Assembly (NCBI RefSeq): GCF_014211915.1
Contig: NZ_CP060041.1
Coordinates: forward strand, 992,001 to 1,056,000
Length of the DNA: 64,000 bases
Reading direction: 5' to 3'
From: Burkholderia cenocepacia
GTDB taxonomy: Bacteria > Pseudomonadota > Gammaproteobacteria > Burkholderiales > Burkholderiaceae
Below, in pieces: positions 1-9,182 of this stretch (positions are counted from its first letter, which is position 1; each line of letters opens with the position of its first letter). The position numbers and the translations under genes are program-made. Under the pieces are notes generated by a model. That model was given only the letters and a program-made list of their open reading frames with translations, was not told the DNA's origin and ran no database searches.

Positions 1-561
1 CTTTATCGGGCGGGCTCGTACTTGACTCGCCGTCTCGGCACCCCAGTCTTTGCCGATCACATTCAGTTGTACGAAGATCCATTCGTCTCCAGGGGAATGG
101 CGAGTCGCTGCTTCGACTCCGATGGCGTTGCCGTCTCTCGGCGATCGGTCGTCGACGCGGGCGTGTTGCGCGGCTATTTTCTTGGCTTGTACGCGGCCCG
201 GCGTCTCGGCATGGCGCCGACCGGCAACGGCTGGGGCCCGCACAACCTCGAAGTGCGCAGTGCGAAAACCGCGAACTCGGACGGGATCGACGCGATGCTG
301 GAGAGGCTCGATCGCGGCCTGTTCGTCACCGAGATGGCAGGCGGCGGCGTAAATCGGCTGACCGGCGATTTCTCGCGTGCCGCGAAGGGGTTGTGGGTGG
401 AGAACGGCCAGATCCGTTTTCCGGTCACCGGCATCACGATCGCGTCGAATCTGAATGCGATGTTTTCCGGTCTGCTCGCCGTGGGGGCCGACACCGTGAC
501 CAGAGGAAGCTTCCGCACGGGTTCGTGGCTGATCGATGAAATGAGAATCGGCGGCAGCTGA
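1..561 (+). CDS. pmbA: PmbA/TldE-family protein, 3' end (partial)
   Basis: Partial gene cut by the left edge; the frame is open from base 1, so the TTG at 22 is only an apparent start. The ~186 visible residues match the C-terminal half of PmbA/TldE: a GxxRGYFLGLY stretch, TGNGWGPHN, GGGVNRLTGDFSRAAKGLWVE and a terminal FRTGSW-IDEM segment. TldE is the partner of TldD in a heterodimeric cytoplasmic protease that degrades or matures small peptides. The tldE subunit lacks the metal motif, and none is visible here. tldD starts 49 bp downstream on the same strand, so they are probably co-transcribed. Family assignment is firm; the peptide substrate is unknown. Confidence 0.88.
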   Translation, partial: LYRAGSYLTRRLGTPVFADHIQLYEDPFVSRGMASRCFDSDGVAVSRRSVVDAGVLRGYFLGLYAARRLGMAPTGNGWGPHNLEVRSAKTANSDGIDAMLERLDRGLFVTEMAGGGVNRLTGDFSRAAKGLWVENGQIRFPVTGITIASNLNAMFSGLLAVGADTVTRGSFRTGSWLIDEMRIGGS

Positions 562-610
562 CGCGCGCGATGCGCGGCCATCCTTTCCTGTCACATACCG
601 GTACGACACC

Positions 611-2098
611 ATGCTGGACACGCACGAAACCCTGACTGACACCCGCGGCCCCTCGCTCCACGACATGCGTCGCGCGGCGTATGCCGGGCTGCTCGACAAA
701 TACGGCATCGACGAAACGCATTTGTTCGCCGCGCTGAACAGCGCGCTCGGGCAGTCCGGCGACTTCGCCGACATCTATCTGAAGGAGTCGATCGCCGAAT
801 CGTGGTCGCTAGAAGGCGGCGCCGTGCGGGGCGGCGCCTGGCAGTGCGATTCGGGATTCGGCATTCGCGTGCTGAACGGCGAGGAGACGACGTTCGCAAG
901 TTCGCAACGAATCGGGGCGGACGCGTTGCGCACGATCGCGCGGCAGATTCGGTCGGGACCGGAGGTTCTTTCCCGCGTAACGCCTCGCGGCGAACCAGCC
1001 GGCTCCGCGGCGGCGCGATCGATCTATCTTCCGAGCGCCTCACTCGGCGCGATCGGCGCGGAGCGGAAACTCGGGCTGCTCAAGCGCGTCGACGAACTGG
1101 CGCGTTCGAAGGATCGGCGCGTGGTTGAGGTCAACGCCATGCTCGCCGCGACGCACGAGACGGTGTGGATCGCGCGTTGCGACGGACTCGGCGTCGGCGA
1201 CGTGCGACCCATGCTGCGACTGGCGATCAACGTTCGGGTCAAATCGGGCGACCGGGTCGAAAGCGCGAGCGGCGGGATCGGCGGCCGCTACGGGCTCGCT
1301 TCGTGGTCGGACGACGACCTCCGCGCGCTGGTGTACGACCGCGTCGAAGCCGCGCTGACGAAACTCGATGCACGGCCCGCGCCGGCGGGGACGATGACCG
1401 TCGTCGTCGGGCCGGGCTGGAACGGCGTGCTGTTGCACGAAGCCGTGGGCCATGGTCTCGAGGCCGACGGCATACGGCGCAAGACCTCGGTGTTCGCGGG
1501 CCGCGTCGGCGAGCAAGTGGCGGCGCGCAACGTCACCATCGTCGACGACGGCACGCTCGAAGGCCGCCGTGGGTCGCTCAATGTCGACGACGAGGGCTGT
1601 CCGACGCAACGCACGGTGTTGATCGAGGACGGCGTGTTGCGCGGCTGCATGCAGGATTCGCTCAACGCGCGCCTGATGAACATGCGGCCGACGGGCAATG
1701 GCCGCCGCGAGGGCTATGCGGTGTTGCCGATGCCGCGCATGACCAACACGTTCATGCTCAACGGCGATCGCGAGCACGACGAGATCATTGCGTCGGTGAA
1801 ACGCGGGATATACGTGGCGGGGCTCGAGGGCGGGCAGGTCGACATCACGAGCGGGCAGTTCGTGTTCGAGGCGTCGGAAGCATTCCTGATCGAAAACGGC
1901 AAGCTCTGCACACCCGTGAAAGGCGCGACGATCACCGGCAACGGGCTGGAAACGATCCAGAAAATCAGCATGGTCGGCAACAACCTCGAACTCGACACGG
2001 GCCGCGCCGTGTGCGGCAAGGCCGGCCAGTCGGTGCCGGTGAGCGTGGGGCAGCCTACCGTTCGGGTGGACGACATGACGGTGGGCGGCACGGCATGA
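611..2098 (+). CDS. tldD: TldD-family metalloprotease
   Basis: 495 residues, normal for TldD. It carries the HExxxH zinc site as HEAVGH (residues 276-281), followed by GLEADGIRRKTSVF, and ends in the typical GAT(I/T)xGNG ... MVGNNLELD ... CGK(A/G)GQSVPV region. TldD is the catalytic subunit of the TldD/TldE protease. In enterobacteria this enzyme matures microcin B17 and degrades CcdA. The ATG at 611 follows the stop of the preceding pmbA-like gene by 49 bp, so the two form one operon. No peptide precursor gene is visible in the window, but the upstream part of the operon lies outside it. Confidence 0.93.
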   Translation: MLDTHETLTDTRGPSLHDMRRAAYAGLLDKYGIDETHLFAALNSALGQSGDFADIYLKESIAESWSLEGGAVRGGAWQCDSGFGIRVLNGEETTFASSQRIGADALRTIARQIRSGPEVLSRVTPRGEPAGSAAARSIYLPSASLGAIGAERKLGLLKRVDELARSKDRRVVEVNAMLAATHETVWIARCDGLGVGDVRPMLRLAINVRVKSGDRVESASGGIGGRYGLASWSDDDLRALVYDRVEAALTKLDARPAPAGTMTVVVGPGWNGVLLHEAVGHGLEADGIRRKTSVFAGRVGEQVAARNVTIVDDGTLEGRRGSLNVDDEGCPTQRTVLIEDGVLRGCMQDSLNARLMNMRPTGNGRREGYAVLPMPRMTNTFMLNGDREHDEIIASVKRGIYVAGLEGGQVDITSGQFVFEASEAFLIENGKLCTPVKGATITGNGLETIQKISMVGNNLELDTGRAVCGKAGQSVPVSVGQPTVRVDDMTVGGTA

Positions 2099-2105
2099 CG
2101 AATGC

Positions 2106-2558
2106 GTGCGGACGGATGGCGAACCGAAGATGAGAGGGTGGACGCAGCGCCTCGACCAGTCGAGGGTCCGGTCGCGGGCGGACAAGACGGAACTTCTGCC
2201 TTTACCGAAGGCCATTCGCGACGCGCTTTCGCTGGAGTATCACCTTCAGCTCGAAGCGCTGCGCGCCGGGGCCGGTTCGCTGACCGCGCTGCGCATCCTG
2301 TTGCGCGTGGCGATGGCCGCCGCGATGCTGCGCGAGCTCGGCTACGGCGGGCAACGCCTGCATGCGTGCGACGAATACGAGCGCATCGCCGGCGATGCCT
2401 ATGAATCGGGAGAGGAAGGCCGCTACGGATTCGATCCGGCCGCCTTTTGCGCGTTCGCGGCGCTCGTGACGGATCACGACGCGCAACTCGAGACGGCGCC
2501 CGTCCGGGTGATCGACATCGTCGCACGGCAACTGGAGCGACCCGGCGCGGCGCAGTGA
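2106..2558 (+). CDS. hypothetical protein downstream of tldD
   Basis: I do not recognise a family. The frame encodes up to 150 residues from the GTG at 2106; an ATG at 2130 gives 142. The protein is mixed helical, Ala/Leu/Arg rich and without signal peptide or membrane segment. Two charged C-terminal stretches surround a DPAAFCAFAALVTDHD segment. It begins 7 bp after the tldD stop, so it is probably part of that operon. It ends 77 bp before the converging sigma-factor gene. Codon use (G/C in third positions) supports coding. The function is unknown; small uncharacterised genes beside FecI-type sigma factors are common in Burkholderia. Confidence 0.6.
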   Translation: MRTDGEPKMRGWTQRLDQSRVRSRADKTELLPLPKAIRDALSLEYHLQLEALRAGAGSLTALRILLRVAMAAAMLRELGYGGQRLHACDEYERIAGDAYESGEEGRYGFDPAAFCAFAALVTDHDAQLETAPVRVIDIVARQLERPGAAQ

Positions 2559-2635
2559 AAGCGGCACGTTCGCGACCACGAACGGCAGGGAAGAAGGTCA
2601 GCCGGCAGCCGAGCGCCGACGCGGGTGCCGCCGGC

Positions 2636-3187
2636 TCATGTCATCAGATAGCACTGCGTCAAGGCATGCGCGATATATTTGCGCACCATGCTCACCGACA
2701 CGCCGAGCCGCTCGGCGATCTCAGCGTGCGTGAGGCCGTCGATCTGACTCAGCACGAAAGCGCTTTTCGCGTTGGGGGACAGGCCGTTCAACGCCTGATC
2801 CACGAGCAAGAGCGCCTGTGTCACTTCCGCCATGCTTTCCGCCGATGGGGTGACGGCTTCTTCCCGATGGGCGAGCGTTTCCAGGTACGCGCGTTCCAGG
2901 TCGCGGCGGCGCCACATTTCATAGGTGAGGCGCTGGGCGATGACCGTGAGAAAGGCGCGTGCATCGCGCACCGCTGTCAGGTCCTGCATACCGGCAAGTT
3001 CCGCGAACGACGACGACGCGAGATCCTCCGCATCGGCAGGCGAGCCGACGCGCCTTTGCAGTTTCGACTTCAGCCATGCATAGCTCGCGCGGAATTCACT
3101 CGTCAGCCATGCCGCGCGCGAGCGCGTGCGTTCGTCGTCGACATCGCATCTCGTGGGGGAGCCACTGATCGGTGAACTGTAATTCAT
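2636..3187 (-). CDS. FecI-type ECF sigma factor (orphan)
   Basis: 183 residues with sigma region 2 (SPADAEDLASSSFAEL, followed by DARAFLTVIAQRLT) and region 4 with a helix-turn-helix (LTHAEIAERLGVSVSMVRKY) near the C-terminus. This is the size and order of FecI-like extracytoplasmic-function sigma factors, which normally work with a FecR anti-sigma factor and a TonB-dependent receptor to control iron-siderophore uptake. Neither partner is next to it: downstream is the convergent unknown gene and upstream is more than 600 bp without genes. The assignment to the family is strong, while the regulon and signal are unknown. Confidence 0.88.
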   Translation of the reverse strand: MNYSSPISGSPTRCDVDDERTRSRAAWLTSEFRASYAWLKSKLQRRVGSPADAEDLASSSFAELAGMQDLTAVRDARAFLTVIAQRLTYEMWRRRDLERAYLETLAHREEAVTPSAESMAEVTQALLLVDQALNGLSPNAKSAFVLSQIDGLTHAEIAERLGVSVSMVRKYIAHALTQCYLMT

Positions 3188-3813
3188 ATGAAACGGATTC
3201 CTGGACCTGCGGCGTCAAGGCACGCAAGCGTGCATGAAAACAGCACATGAAGAAGCGCACATTATTTGCGCCGCCACGCCTCTGGAAGTGACAACGCCTC
3301 TGCGCAGCGCCCAGGCTTGAGTATGCCATTACAAAAACCACCCGAGTCAAAGTGGTTTGAAACCAACGCAATATTTTGCGCCGTCGTTTCGCCGTCGAAG
3401 GACCATGCCGTCGTCGCTCGATAAGTCTGACGAATACGCGAACGATACGGACACCGCATCATCGGGGAACCAAGGAATCGTCGAATCGTCATAAGGTCAC
3501 GTTCGGAACGCGAGCGGCGAATTCGCGGCATCCCGAGTGCGACGTGACGATCGCCGTCGAGCTTCGGCGACGTAGAGTCCGACCGCGGACGCCTCGTGAT
3601 CCTTGCTCGCGACAGGCGTCGAGTGCGGTCGGCGTGTCGGACGTTCCGTTATTGACAACGGCGCGTATCGACACGCGAATGAAGGACCGCGATTACACGA
3701 GACTAGGGGAGTGAGCCAAACATCTATTGGCTTTCAGGGGCAGCGCCAGCCCGTTGTCAGCATGAACAGGCTCCATGCGCCAATTGCCGCGCGACCTGCT
3801 TCACTCCGCATCG
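3188..3813. other. 626-bp gene-free, lower-GC interval
   Basis: No convincing gene on either strand; the open frames here are short and compositionally poor. It should contain the promoter of the leftward sigma-factor gene. Two inverted repeats are visible: 7-bp arms AAACCAC / GTGGTTT at 3335-3341 and 3352-3358 (10-nt loop), and 6-bp arms AGCCAA / TTGGCT at 3714-3719 and 3727-3732. The second lies about 80 bp past the stop of the leftward regulator gene and could end its transcript, but no T-run follows. The more A+T-rich composition suggests non-coding or decayed DNA. Confidence 0.6.
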
Positions 3814-4995
3814 TCAATGCGGCCCGTCGTGCCTGATCCCAGCCGCATCGAGCTGCCGAAGTTTCGCGTACAGCGTCGTGCGCGAAATGCCGAGCTGCCG
3901 TGCGGCCGCCGACACGTTGCCGTCGTGCTCGTCGAGCGCGCGGCGGATCGCGTCGAGCGACTGTTCGTGCAGGCTCGCCTGCGGGCCGGCGGCCGACGCG
4001 ACGTTGCACACGTCGGCAGCGTCTTCGAGCACATCGGCGTGCCGCGCCCTGGTCGCGCGATCGAGCGGCGCACGCACGGTGCGCACCCATACGTGGCTAC
4101 CATCGTCGCGCGCGATCCGCTGCGGCGTACGTGCCGGTGTCAGCAACCGGCGCTGCTGCGCGGGCGTCGCGCCCGGAAACAGTTGCCGGAGATCGACCGG
4201 CGCCACCGGCCCGGCGGGCGCGAGATCGAGCATCTGGCGGGCCAGGCGGCTCACCGCGCGCACGCGGCCCGCTTCGTCGAGCGCGATGACGCCGGCGAGC
4301 GGCGTGCCGAGCCAGCGCGGATCGAATTGCACCTGCAGCAGATGGCAGTCGCGCAGCATTGCATAGAGCCGCTGTTCGGCGGACAGCGATGCGTGCCGGA
4401 ATGACTCGCGCAGCTGCGCGATATTACGCCGGCCGACGCCGGTGATATCGAGCGCGCCGATCACTTCGCCGTCGAAGCCCACCAGCGGCACCGCGAGACA
4501 GAACACCCGTGACAACTCGTCGAGATAGTGCTGCGCGCCCGCGACGACGGTTTCGGCGCCGTCGTGAATCACGCAGCTCGGCGCGGTCGTGCCGATGTTC
4601 GGTTCGACGATCCGGCGCCCGGCGACGATCGGCGTGAGCAGCGCGTCGTCGCATTGCGGGCTGCGGCGCGCATGGACGATCGTGCCGTGCGGATTGACGC
4701 ACATGATCGTCCATTCGCTGCCGCCGAATGCGGCCCACAGCGGCTCGATCTCCTGCGCGACGCAGCGGGTGAGCCGCCGGTCCGCGCGCGATTCGGCGGG
4801 TTCGCGCTGCATTTCATAGCGGGCGGTTTGCCAGGGCCGCAGCCCGGCGTCGCGCGAACGCAGCCACGAACGCGCGACGCTGGCCGGCAACGCCGTTTCC
4901 GGCAGCGGCTCGCCCGCGGCGAAGCGGGCGCGGAGCCGGTCGAGGTCGACCGGCCGTGAAAGGGATTCAGGGGCCGTGTTCACGCTGCGCTCCAT
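3814..4995 (-). CDS. GAF-Fis transcriptional regulator lacking the AAA+ domain
   Basis: 393 residues. The N-terminal half resembles the GAF sensor module of AcoR-type activators (SWLRSRDAGL near residues 44-53, then EPNIGTTAP and GVIALDEAGRV). The C-terminus is a Fis-type helix-turn-helix (NVSAAARQLGISRTTLYAKL). The central sigma-54 AAA+ domain is absent: no Walker A, no GAFTGA. It therefore probably does not act through sigma-54 directly. It lies 142 bp downstream of the aryl-alcohol dehydrogenase gene on the same strand, so it is a good candidate to sense the aromatic alcohol or aldehyde and control that pair. The ligand is unknown. Confidence 0.82.
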   Translation of the reverse strand: MERSVNTAPESLSRPVDLDRLRARFAAGEPLPETALPASVARSWLRSRDAGLRPWQTARYEMQREPAESRADRRLTRCVAQEIEPLWAAFGGSEWTIMCVNPHGTIVHARRSPQCDDALLTPIVAGRRIVEPNIGTTAPSCVIHDGAETVVAGAQHYLDELSRVFCLAVPLVGFDGEVIGALDITGVGRRNIAQLRESFRHASLSAEQRLYAMLRDCHLLQVQFDPRWLGTPLAGVIALDEAGRVRAVSRLARQMLDLAPAGPVAPVDLRQLFPGATPAQQRRLLTPARTPQRIARDDGSHVWVRTVRAPLDRATRARHADVLEDAADVCNVASAAGPQASLHEQSLDAIRRALDEHDGNVSAAARQLGISRTTLYAKLRQLDAAGIRHDGPH

Positions 4996-5137
4996 TTGAA
5001 GTCGAGGTCCGGGCCAGGCGTGGCGGCCTGGCGTGTCGCGCGAATGCGTAATATAGCCCGGTGCCCGAAGGCGGGTATTTTCCCGGGAAGGGGCGCCGCC
5101 GTGTGCGTCGGCGTGCGGCCGGCGGCGCCTGTTGCGT

Positions 5138-6265
5138 TCAATGCGGCAAACGCAGGATCGGCTTGAGCGTGATCCCCTTGCTGCTGTCTTCCGCCGCCTG
5201 GTTGATCTGGTCGAGCGGATAGAACTTTACCAGCCGGTCGAACGGAAACCGCCCTTGCAGATGCAGTTGCACGAGTTGCGGAATGAACGTCTGCGGCACG
5301 CTGTCGCCTTCGACGATGCCGCGGATCGTGTGGCCGCCGAGCAGCAGGCTGTTCACGTCGAATTCGGCCCGGGTGCCGAGCTTCGGCGCGCCGACCACGC
5401 CCATCGTGCCGCGCGAGCCGAGCGCGTCGATCCCTTGCGACAACACCGCCGGCAGCCCGGTCGATTCGAGCGCGAAGTCGACGCCGCCGCCGGTGATCTC
5501 CCGGATCGCGTCGACCACGTCGACCTCCCGGCTGTTGAGCGCGTGCGTCGCGCCGAGTTCCAGCGCCAGCGCGAGCCGCGACGGTACGATGTCGACCGCG
5601 ATGATCGTCGTTGCGCCGGCGATGCGCGCGGCCATCACCGCGCTCATCCCGACCGCGCCCGCGCCAAAGCTCGCGAAGCTGCTGCCGGTGCGCACCGCGA
5701 GCGAATTGATGACGGCGCCCGCACCGGTCTGGATCCCGCAGCCGAGCGGGCCGAGCAGTTCGAGCGGCGCTTCCTTCGGCACCTTGATCGCGTTGTTCTC
5801 GCGGGCGAGCGCGTAGCTCGCGAACGACGACTGCGCGAAGAAATGATCGTGCAGCGGCTGGCCGGATTCGTCGCGAAGCGCGGTCTGCCCGTCCGCGTCG
5901 GCGCCGCCGAAGTTCAGCGCGAAAAACTGCCGGCAATACGCGCCGTGACCGCCGACGCACGACGTGCAGTGACCGCACGCGCCGTAGGTCAGCACGACGT
6001 GGTCGCCCGCGGCGAGCGTCTTCACGTTCGGGCCGACCGCCTCGACCACGCCGGCGCCCTCGTGACCGAGCACGGCCGGCAGCGGCACCGGATAGTACTG
6101 GTCGCGCACGATCAGGTCGGTATGGCACAAGCCGGTCGCGACGACGCGCACCAGCACTTCGTCGCCGCGCGGCGCGCGGATGCGGGCCGCTTCGATCGAG
6201 AAGGGCGCGCCGGCGGCGCGCGCGACGGCCGCGGTGACGGCGCGTGTGTCGTGTTCGGTGTACAT
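5138..6265 (-). CDS. zinc-dependent aryl-alcohol dehydrogenase (benzyl alcohol dehydrogenase-like)
   Basis: 375 residues. A medium-chain zinc alcohol dehydrogenase: catalytic zinc ligands Cys47 (GLCHTD) and His68 (GHEG), structural zinc cysteines 97, 100, 103 and 111, and a Rossmann stretch FGAGAVGMSAVMAARI. The LGPLGCGIQTGAGAV segment is typical of the AreB/XylB benzyl-alcohol branch. The expected reaction is aryl alcohol + NAD+ to aryl aldehyde. The ATG at 6265 follows GAGGAG at good spacing; an upstream ATG at 6328 lies inside the preceding gene. The stop of the benzaldehyde dehydrogenase gene is 14 bp upstream, so the two form an operon. Exact substrate is inferred. Confidence 0.88.
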   Translation of the reverse strand: MYTEHDTRAVTAAVARAAGAPFSIEAARIRAPRGDEVLVRVVATGLCHTDLIVRDQYYPVPLPAVLGHEGAGVVEAVGPNVKTLAAGDHVVLTYGACGHCTSCVGGHGAYCRQFFALNFGGADADGQTALRDESGQPLHDHFFAQSSFASYALARENNAIKVPKEAPLELLGPLGCGIQTGAGAVINSLAVRTGSSFASFGAGAVGMSAVMAARIAGATTIIAVDIVPSRLALALELGATHALNSREVDVVDAIREITGGGVDFALESTGLPAVLSQGIDALGSRGTMGVVGAPKLGTRAEFDVNSLLLGGHTIRGIVEGDSVPQTFIPQLVQLHLQGRFPFDRLVKFYPLDQINQAAEDSSKGITLKPILRLPH

Positions 6266-6279
6266 GGTCGGTCTCCTCG

Positions 6280-7749
6280 TCAAATCGGATACGGCGGCGC
6301 TTCGCCCTTGATCGTCAGCCACTGCCACTGCGTGAATTCCTCCCAGTTTGCCGCACCGCCGATGCTCGAGCCATTACCCGATGCGCCGACACCGCCGAAC
6401 GGGTTGATCACTTCGTCGTTGACCGTCTGGTCGTTGATGTGCAGCAGCCCCGTGTTCAGGCGCTCGCCGATTCGCAGCGCGCGGCCGACGTCGGCGGACA
6501 GGATCGCCATCGACAGCCCGTATTCGGTCCGGTTCGCGAGCGCGATCGCGTCCTCGTCGGTATCGAACGGCACGACGATCGCGACCGGCCCGAAAATTTC
6601 CTCGTCGAACGCCGGATTGCCCGGCGCGACGCCGCTCAGCACGGTCGGCTCGAAGAACAGGCCGCGATGGCCGCCGCCCGTCTCGACGCGTGCGCCCGCG
6701 CGGCGGGCCGCGTCGACCAGGTTCGCCGCATGGTCGCGTTGCGCGGCGTTGATCAGTGGGCCGAGACCGACGTCGCCGCCGGCCGGGTCGCCGACGCGCA
6801 GGCTGCGCGCCTTCTCGACGAGCTTCGCGACGAAGCGGTCGTGAATCGCGCGCTGCACGAGCACGCGGCCGGTCGCCATGCAGATCTGGCCTTGATGCAG
6901 ATACGCACCCCATGCGGTGTTCGCGACCGCGCGGTCGAGGTCGGCATCGTCGAGCACGATCAGCGAATTCTTGCCGCCGAGTTCGAGCGATACCTTCTTC
7001 AGGTGGCGGCCGGCGGCTTCGCCCACCTTGCGTCCGGCCGCGGTGGAGCCGGTGAACTGGATCATCGCGACGTGCGGATCGGCGACCAGCGCCGCGCCGG
7101 CTGCGCCGTCGCCGGGCAGCACGTGCAGCACGCCTTCGGGCAGGCCGGCGAGCTCGAACACGCGGGCGATCGCGATGCCGCCGCACACGGCGGTGCGCGG
7201 ATCGGGCTTCAGCACGACCGCGTTGCCGAGCGCGAGCGCGGGTGCCACCGCGCGTATCGCGAGGTACAGCGGGAAATTGAACGGCGAGATCACGCCGACC
7301 ACGCCGCGCGGGCGGCGGCGCGCGAGCGACAGCCGGCCGGCCGCTGATGGCAGCACTTCGCCGGCCGCGCGAGATGGCAGCCCGGCCGCTTCGTGCAGCG
7401 CCTTGATCGTGACGGACGTTTCGAATGCAGCCTTCGCGCGCGTCGAGCCGCTTTCGCGCACGAGCCAGTCGACGATCGCATCGGCGTGCGTTTCGGCGAC
7501 GGCTGCGGCGCGGCGCAGGACGGCTGCGCGGTCGTCGTAGGGCAGGGCGAACCAGGCGGGCTGGGCGCGGTGCGCGGTCGCTGATGCTTCGGCGATGGCC
7601 GAGCTGTCGGCAAGACCGATGCGGCCGAGCGTGTTGCCGGTCGCCGGCTCGATCACGTCGGCCGCATGCGGGCTCGCATGCCAGCGGCCGGTGAAGGTCT
7701 TGCCGCGCCAGATGTCGGTGTCGAACAGTGCGGGGGTGTTGCTATCCAT
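6280..7749 (-). CDS. benzaldehyde dehydrogenase-like aldehyde dehydrogenase
   Basis: 489 residues, the normal size for NAD(P)-dependent aldehyde dehydrogenases. Catalytic residues are in place: Asn158 (SPFNFP), Glu256 (SLELGGK) and nucleophile Cys290 (GQICMATG), with FTGSTAAG for cofactor binding. The GQICMATGR context fits the XylC/AreC benzaldehyde branch. The ATG at 7749 follows AGGAG; the frame extends upstream to 7941 but without a better start. It is the first gene of a leftward operon with the alcohol dehydrogenase, converting benzyl-type alcohols to benzoate, the substrate of benABC a few kilobases away. It could also accept other aromatic aldehydes. Confidence 0.88.
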   Translation of the reverse strand: MDSNTPALFDTDIWRGKTFTGRWHASPHAADVIEPATGNTLGRIGLADSSAIAEASATAHRAQPAWFALPYDDRAAVLRRAAAVAETHADAIVDWLVRESGSTRAKAAFETSVTIKALHEAAGLPSRAAGEVLPSAAGRLSLARRRPRGVVGVISPFNFPLYLAIRAVAPALALGNAVVLKPDPRTAVCGGIAIARVFELAGLPEGVLHVLPGDGAAGAALVADPHVAMIQFTGSTAAGRKVGEAAGRHLKKVSLELGGKNSLIVLDDADLDRAVANTAWGAYLHQGQICMATGRVLVQRAIHDRFVAKLVEKARSLRVGDPAGGDVGLGPLINAAQRDHAANLVDAARRAGARVETGGGHRGLFFEPTVLSGVAPGNPAFDEEIFGPVAIVVPFDTDEDAIALANRTEYGLSMAILSADVGRALRIGERLNTGLLHINDQTVNDEVINPFGGVGASGNGSSIGGAANWEEFTQWQWLTIKGEAPPYPI

Positions 7750-8120
7750 GTGCGCTCCTGGGGATTTCGGATCGGCCGGATCGTTGCGTGAGCGACGATC
7801 GGCATGCGCGCGAGGGTAGGGGACGGCGGTGAAACGAGGGTATCCGGGTTTTTTCCCATCCGTCGCGCCCGCATGGATTGGCGGGTGGATACGATTCCGT
7901 GTGCGGAAATTGAACAGTTGCCGTGTGGACTTGTGCCGCACGCCGCGTGATGACGTGGCAGATATTGCCGGTGCGGCATCGGCCGTTCACCGTCACCGTC
8001 TGGAGCCGCCGCGTCCAACCGCCGGCAGCAAGCTTATCGCGAGCGGTCGGGTACGCCAGGATTTACCGGCTGAGTGGTTCCAGTTCAACGGGGGCGACAG
8101 AAGTCGGAAGTGAAGAGGCG
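7750..8120. other. intergenic region upstream of the aldehyde/alcohol dehydrogenase operon
   Basis: About 370 bp without a supported gene. It lies between the start of the leftward aldehyde dehydrogenase gene and the end of the AraC gene, so it must hold the promoter and activator site for the dehydrogenase operon. A G+C dip with a T-run near 7850 is visible. I found no convincing -24/-12 (sigma-54) promoter in the correct direction, consistent with the neighbouring regulator lacking an AAA+ domain. Confidence 0.5.
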
Positions 8121-8975
8121 TCAGTTGCATCGAGCACGGGATGCCTTCAGATCGCGGGGCGCAGGCAGACCGAACTTGGTAAATAGCCTTGCCAGGTAGG
8201 ACGGCGATTCGATCCCTACGCTCAGGGCCGCCGACAGCACGGTCGTGCCGGGAACGTTCAAGAGCGAACGCGCGCGCATGACCCGTTGCCGGAGCTGATA
8301 ATCGGTGAGGCTTTCGCCGGTCTCCTCGCGGAAGATCCGGGTGAGATGACGTCGCGATATGGCGAATTCCGAGGCGATTGTCTCGATATCGATCCGCTCC
8401 GCGAGCATGACGTCAAGGTACGCCTTGATTTCACTGACCAGTTGCCCGCGCGAAACCTTCGGATTGGCATCGCTCGGTGCGGCGCCGAGCACCGCCGCCA
8501 CGCACGCCGACGCAATCAGCCGATCGACCAGATCGTTCTGATACCGCGCCATATCGTGCGCTTCCTCCGTCTCGTCGACCGCGTCGAACTGTGTTTGCAA
8601 ACGCAGTGTCCCAAGCAGAGCAGGCGGCGGCACGCAGTAGCGCGGCGCATCGCCCCCGGCGATCCGGACATTGGATTTGCGCGCACAAAACGAAACGAAG
8701 TCGCGCTCCGCATAGACCGCCGTATGGCAGTGCTCTCCGGGATTGCTCGCCGTGTCGTGAAAAATCCCGGCAGGAACCATCGCAAGCACGCCGGCGCCGA
8801 TGCGTTGCGAATGCTTTGAACACTCCGAAGTCAGCGTCAGCGTGCCTTGACTCGGCAACAGGAACATGAACTCTTCGTGCTCGTGCCACGATGTCACGTA
8901 ATCGGCCATCGTGATGCGACGGGTCGCAGCCACGCGGTCGGCGGGAATGTGCGATTTGGACGTCTGATAAAACAT
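8121..8975 (-). CDS. AraC-family transcriptional regulator
   Basis: 284 residues from the ATG at 8975; the frame runs further upstream but with non-coding character. The N-terminal cupin-like sensor contains HEHEEFMFLLP and GVLAMVPAGIFHDT. The C-terminus has the double helix-turn-helix of AraC proteins (IDIETIASEFAISRRHLTRIF, then SVGIESPSYLARLFTKFG). It is divergent from the PhzF-like gene across about 200 bp, which it most likely regulates; this arrangement is common for AraC proteins and their targets. It is shorter than, and does not resemble, XylS/BenR, so I would not assign it to benzoate control. Confidence 0.85.
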   Translation of the reverse strand: MFYQTSKSHIPADRVAATRRITMADYVTSWHEHEEFMFLLPSQGTLTLTSECSKHSQRIGAGVLAMVPAGIFHDTASNPGEHCHTAVYAERDFVSFCARKSNVRIAGGDAPRYCVPPPALLGTLRLQTQFDAVDETEEAHDMARYQNDLVDRLIASACVAAVLGAAPSDANPKVSRGQLVSEIKAYLDVMLAERIDIETIASEFAISRRHLTRIFREETGESLTDYQLRQRVMRARSLLNVPGTTVLSAALSVGIESPSYLARLFTKFGLPAPRDLKASRARCN

Positions 8976-9182
8976 GGCGAGACCTGCGACTTGGGACTTT
9001 ATAAGGGACGGGCAACGCGCTGACGCCCATCGCCATGGCCCGATAGTGAGCATGTTCCGGCCCAAATGGAAGCGAATAAAAAACGCAGGCCGTGCATGCT
9101 GCGAGGGACGGCGGACTGGCCTTCCCGCCGGCTTCACAAAAGGCGGCACACCGATAGGCGGAGTTAATTAGGGAGCAAGCGC

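Noticed and set aside
3376..3714. A 112-residue open frame in the lower-GC gap after the sigma factor.
   Set aside because: No Shine-Dalgarno, Arg/Thr-rich translation and no motif; not supported as a gene.
7960..7985. A TGGCA...TTGC-like word that resembles a sigma-54 promoter.
   Set aside because: The GG-to-GC distance is wrong and it points away from the dehydrogenase operon.
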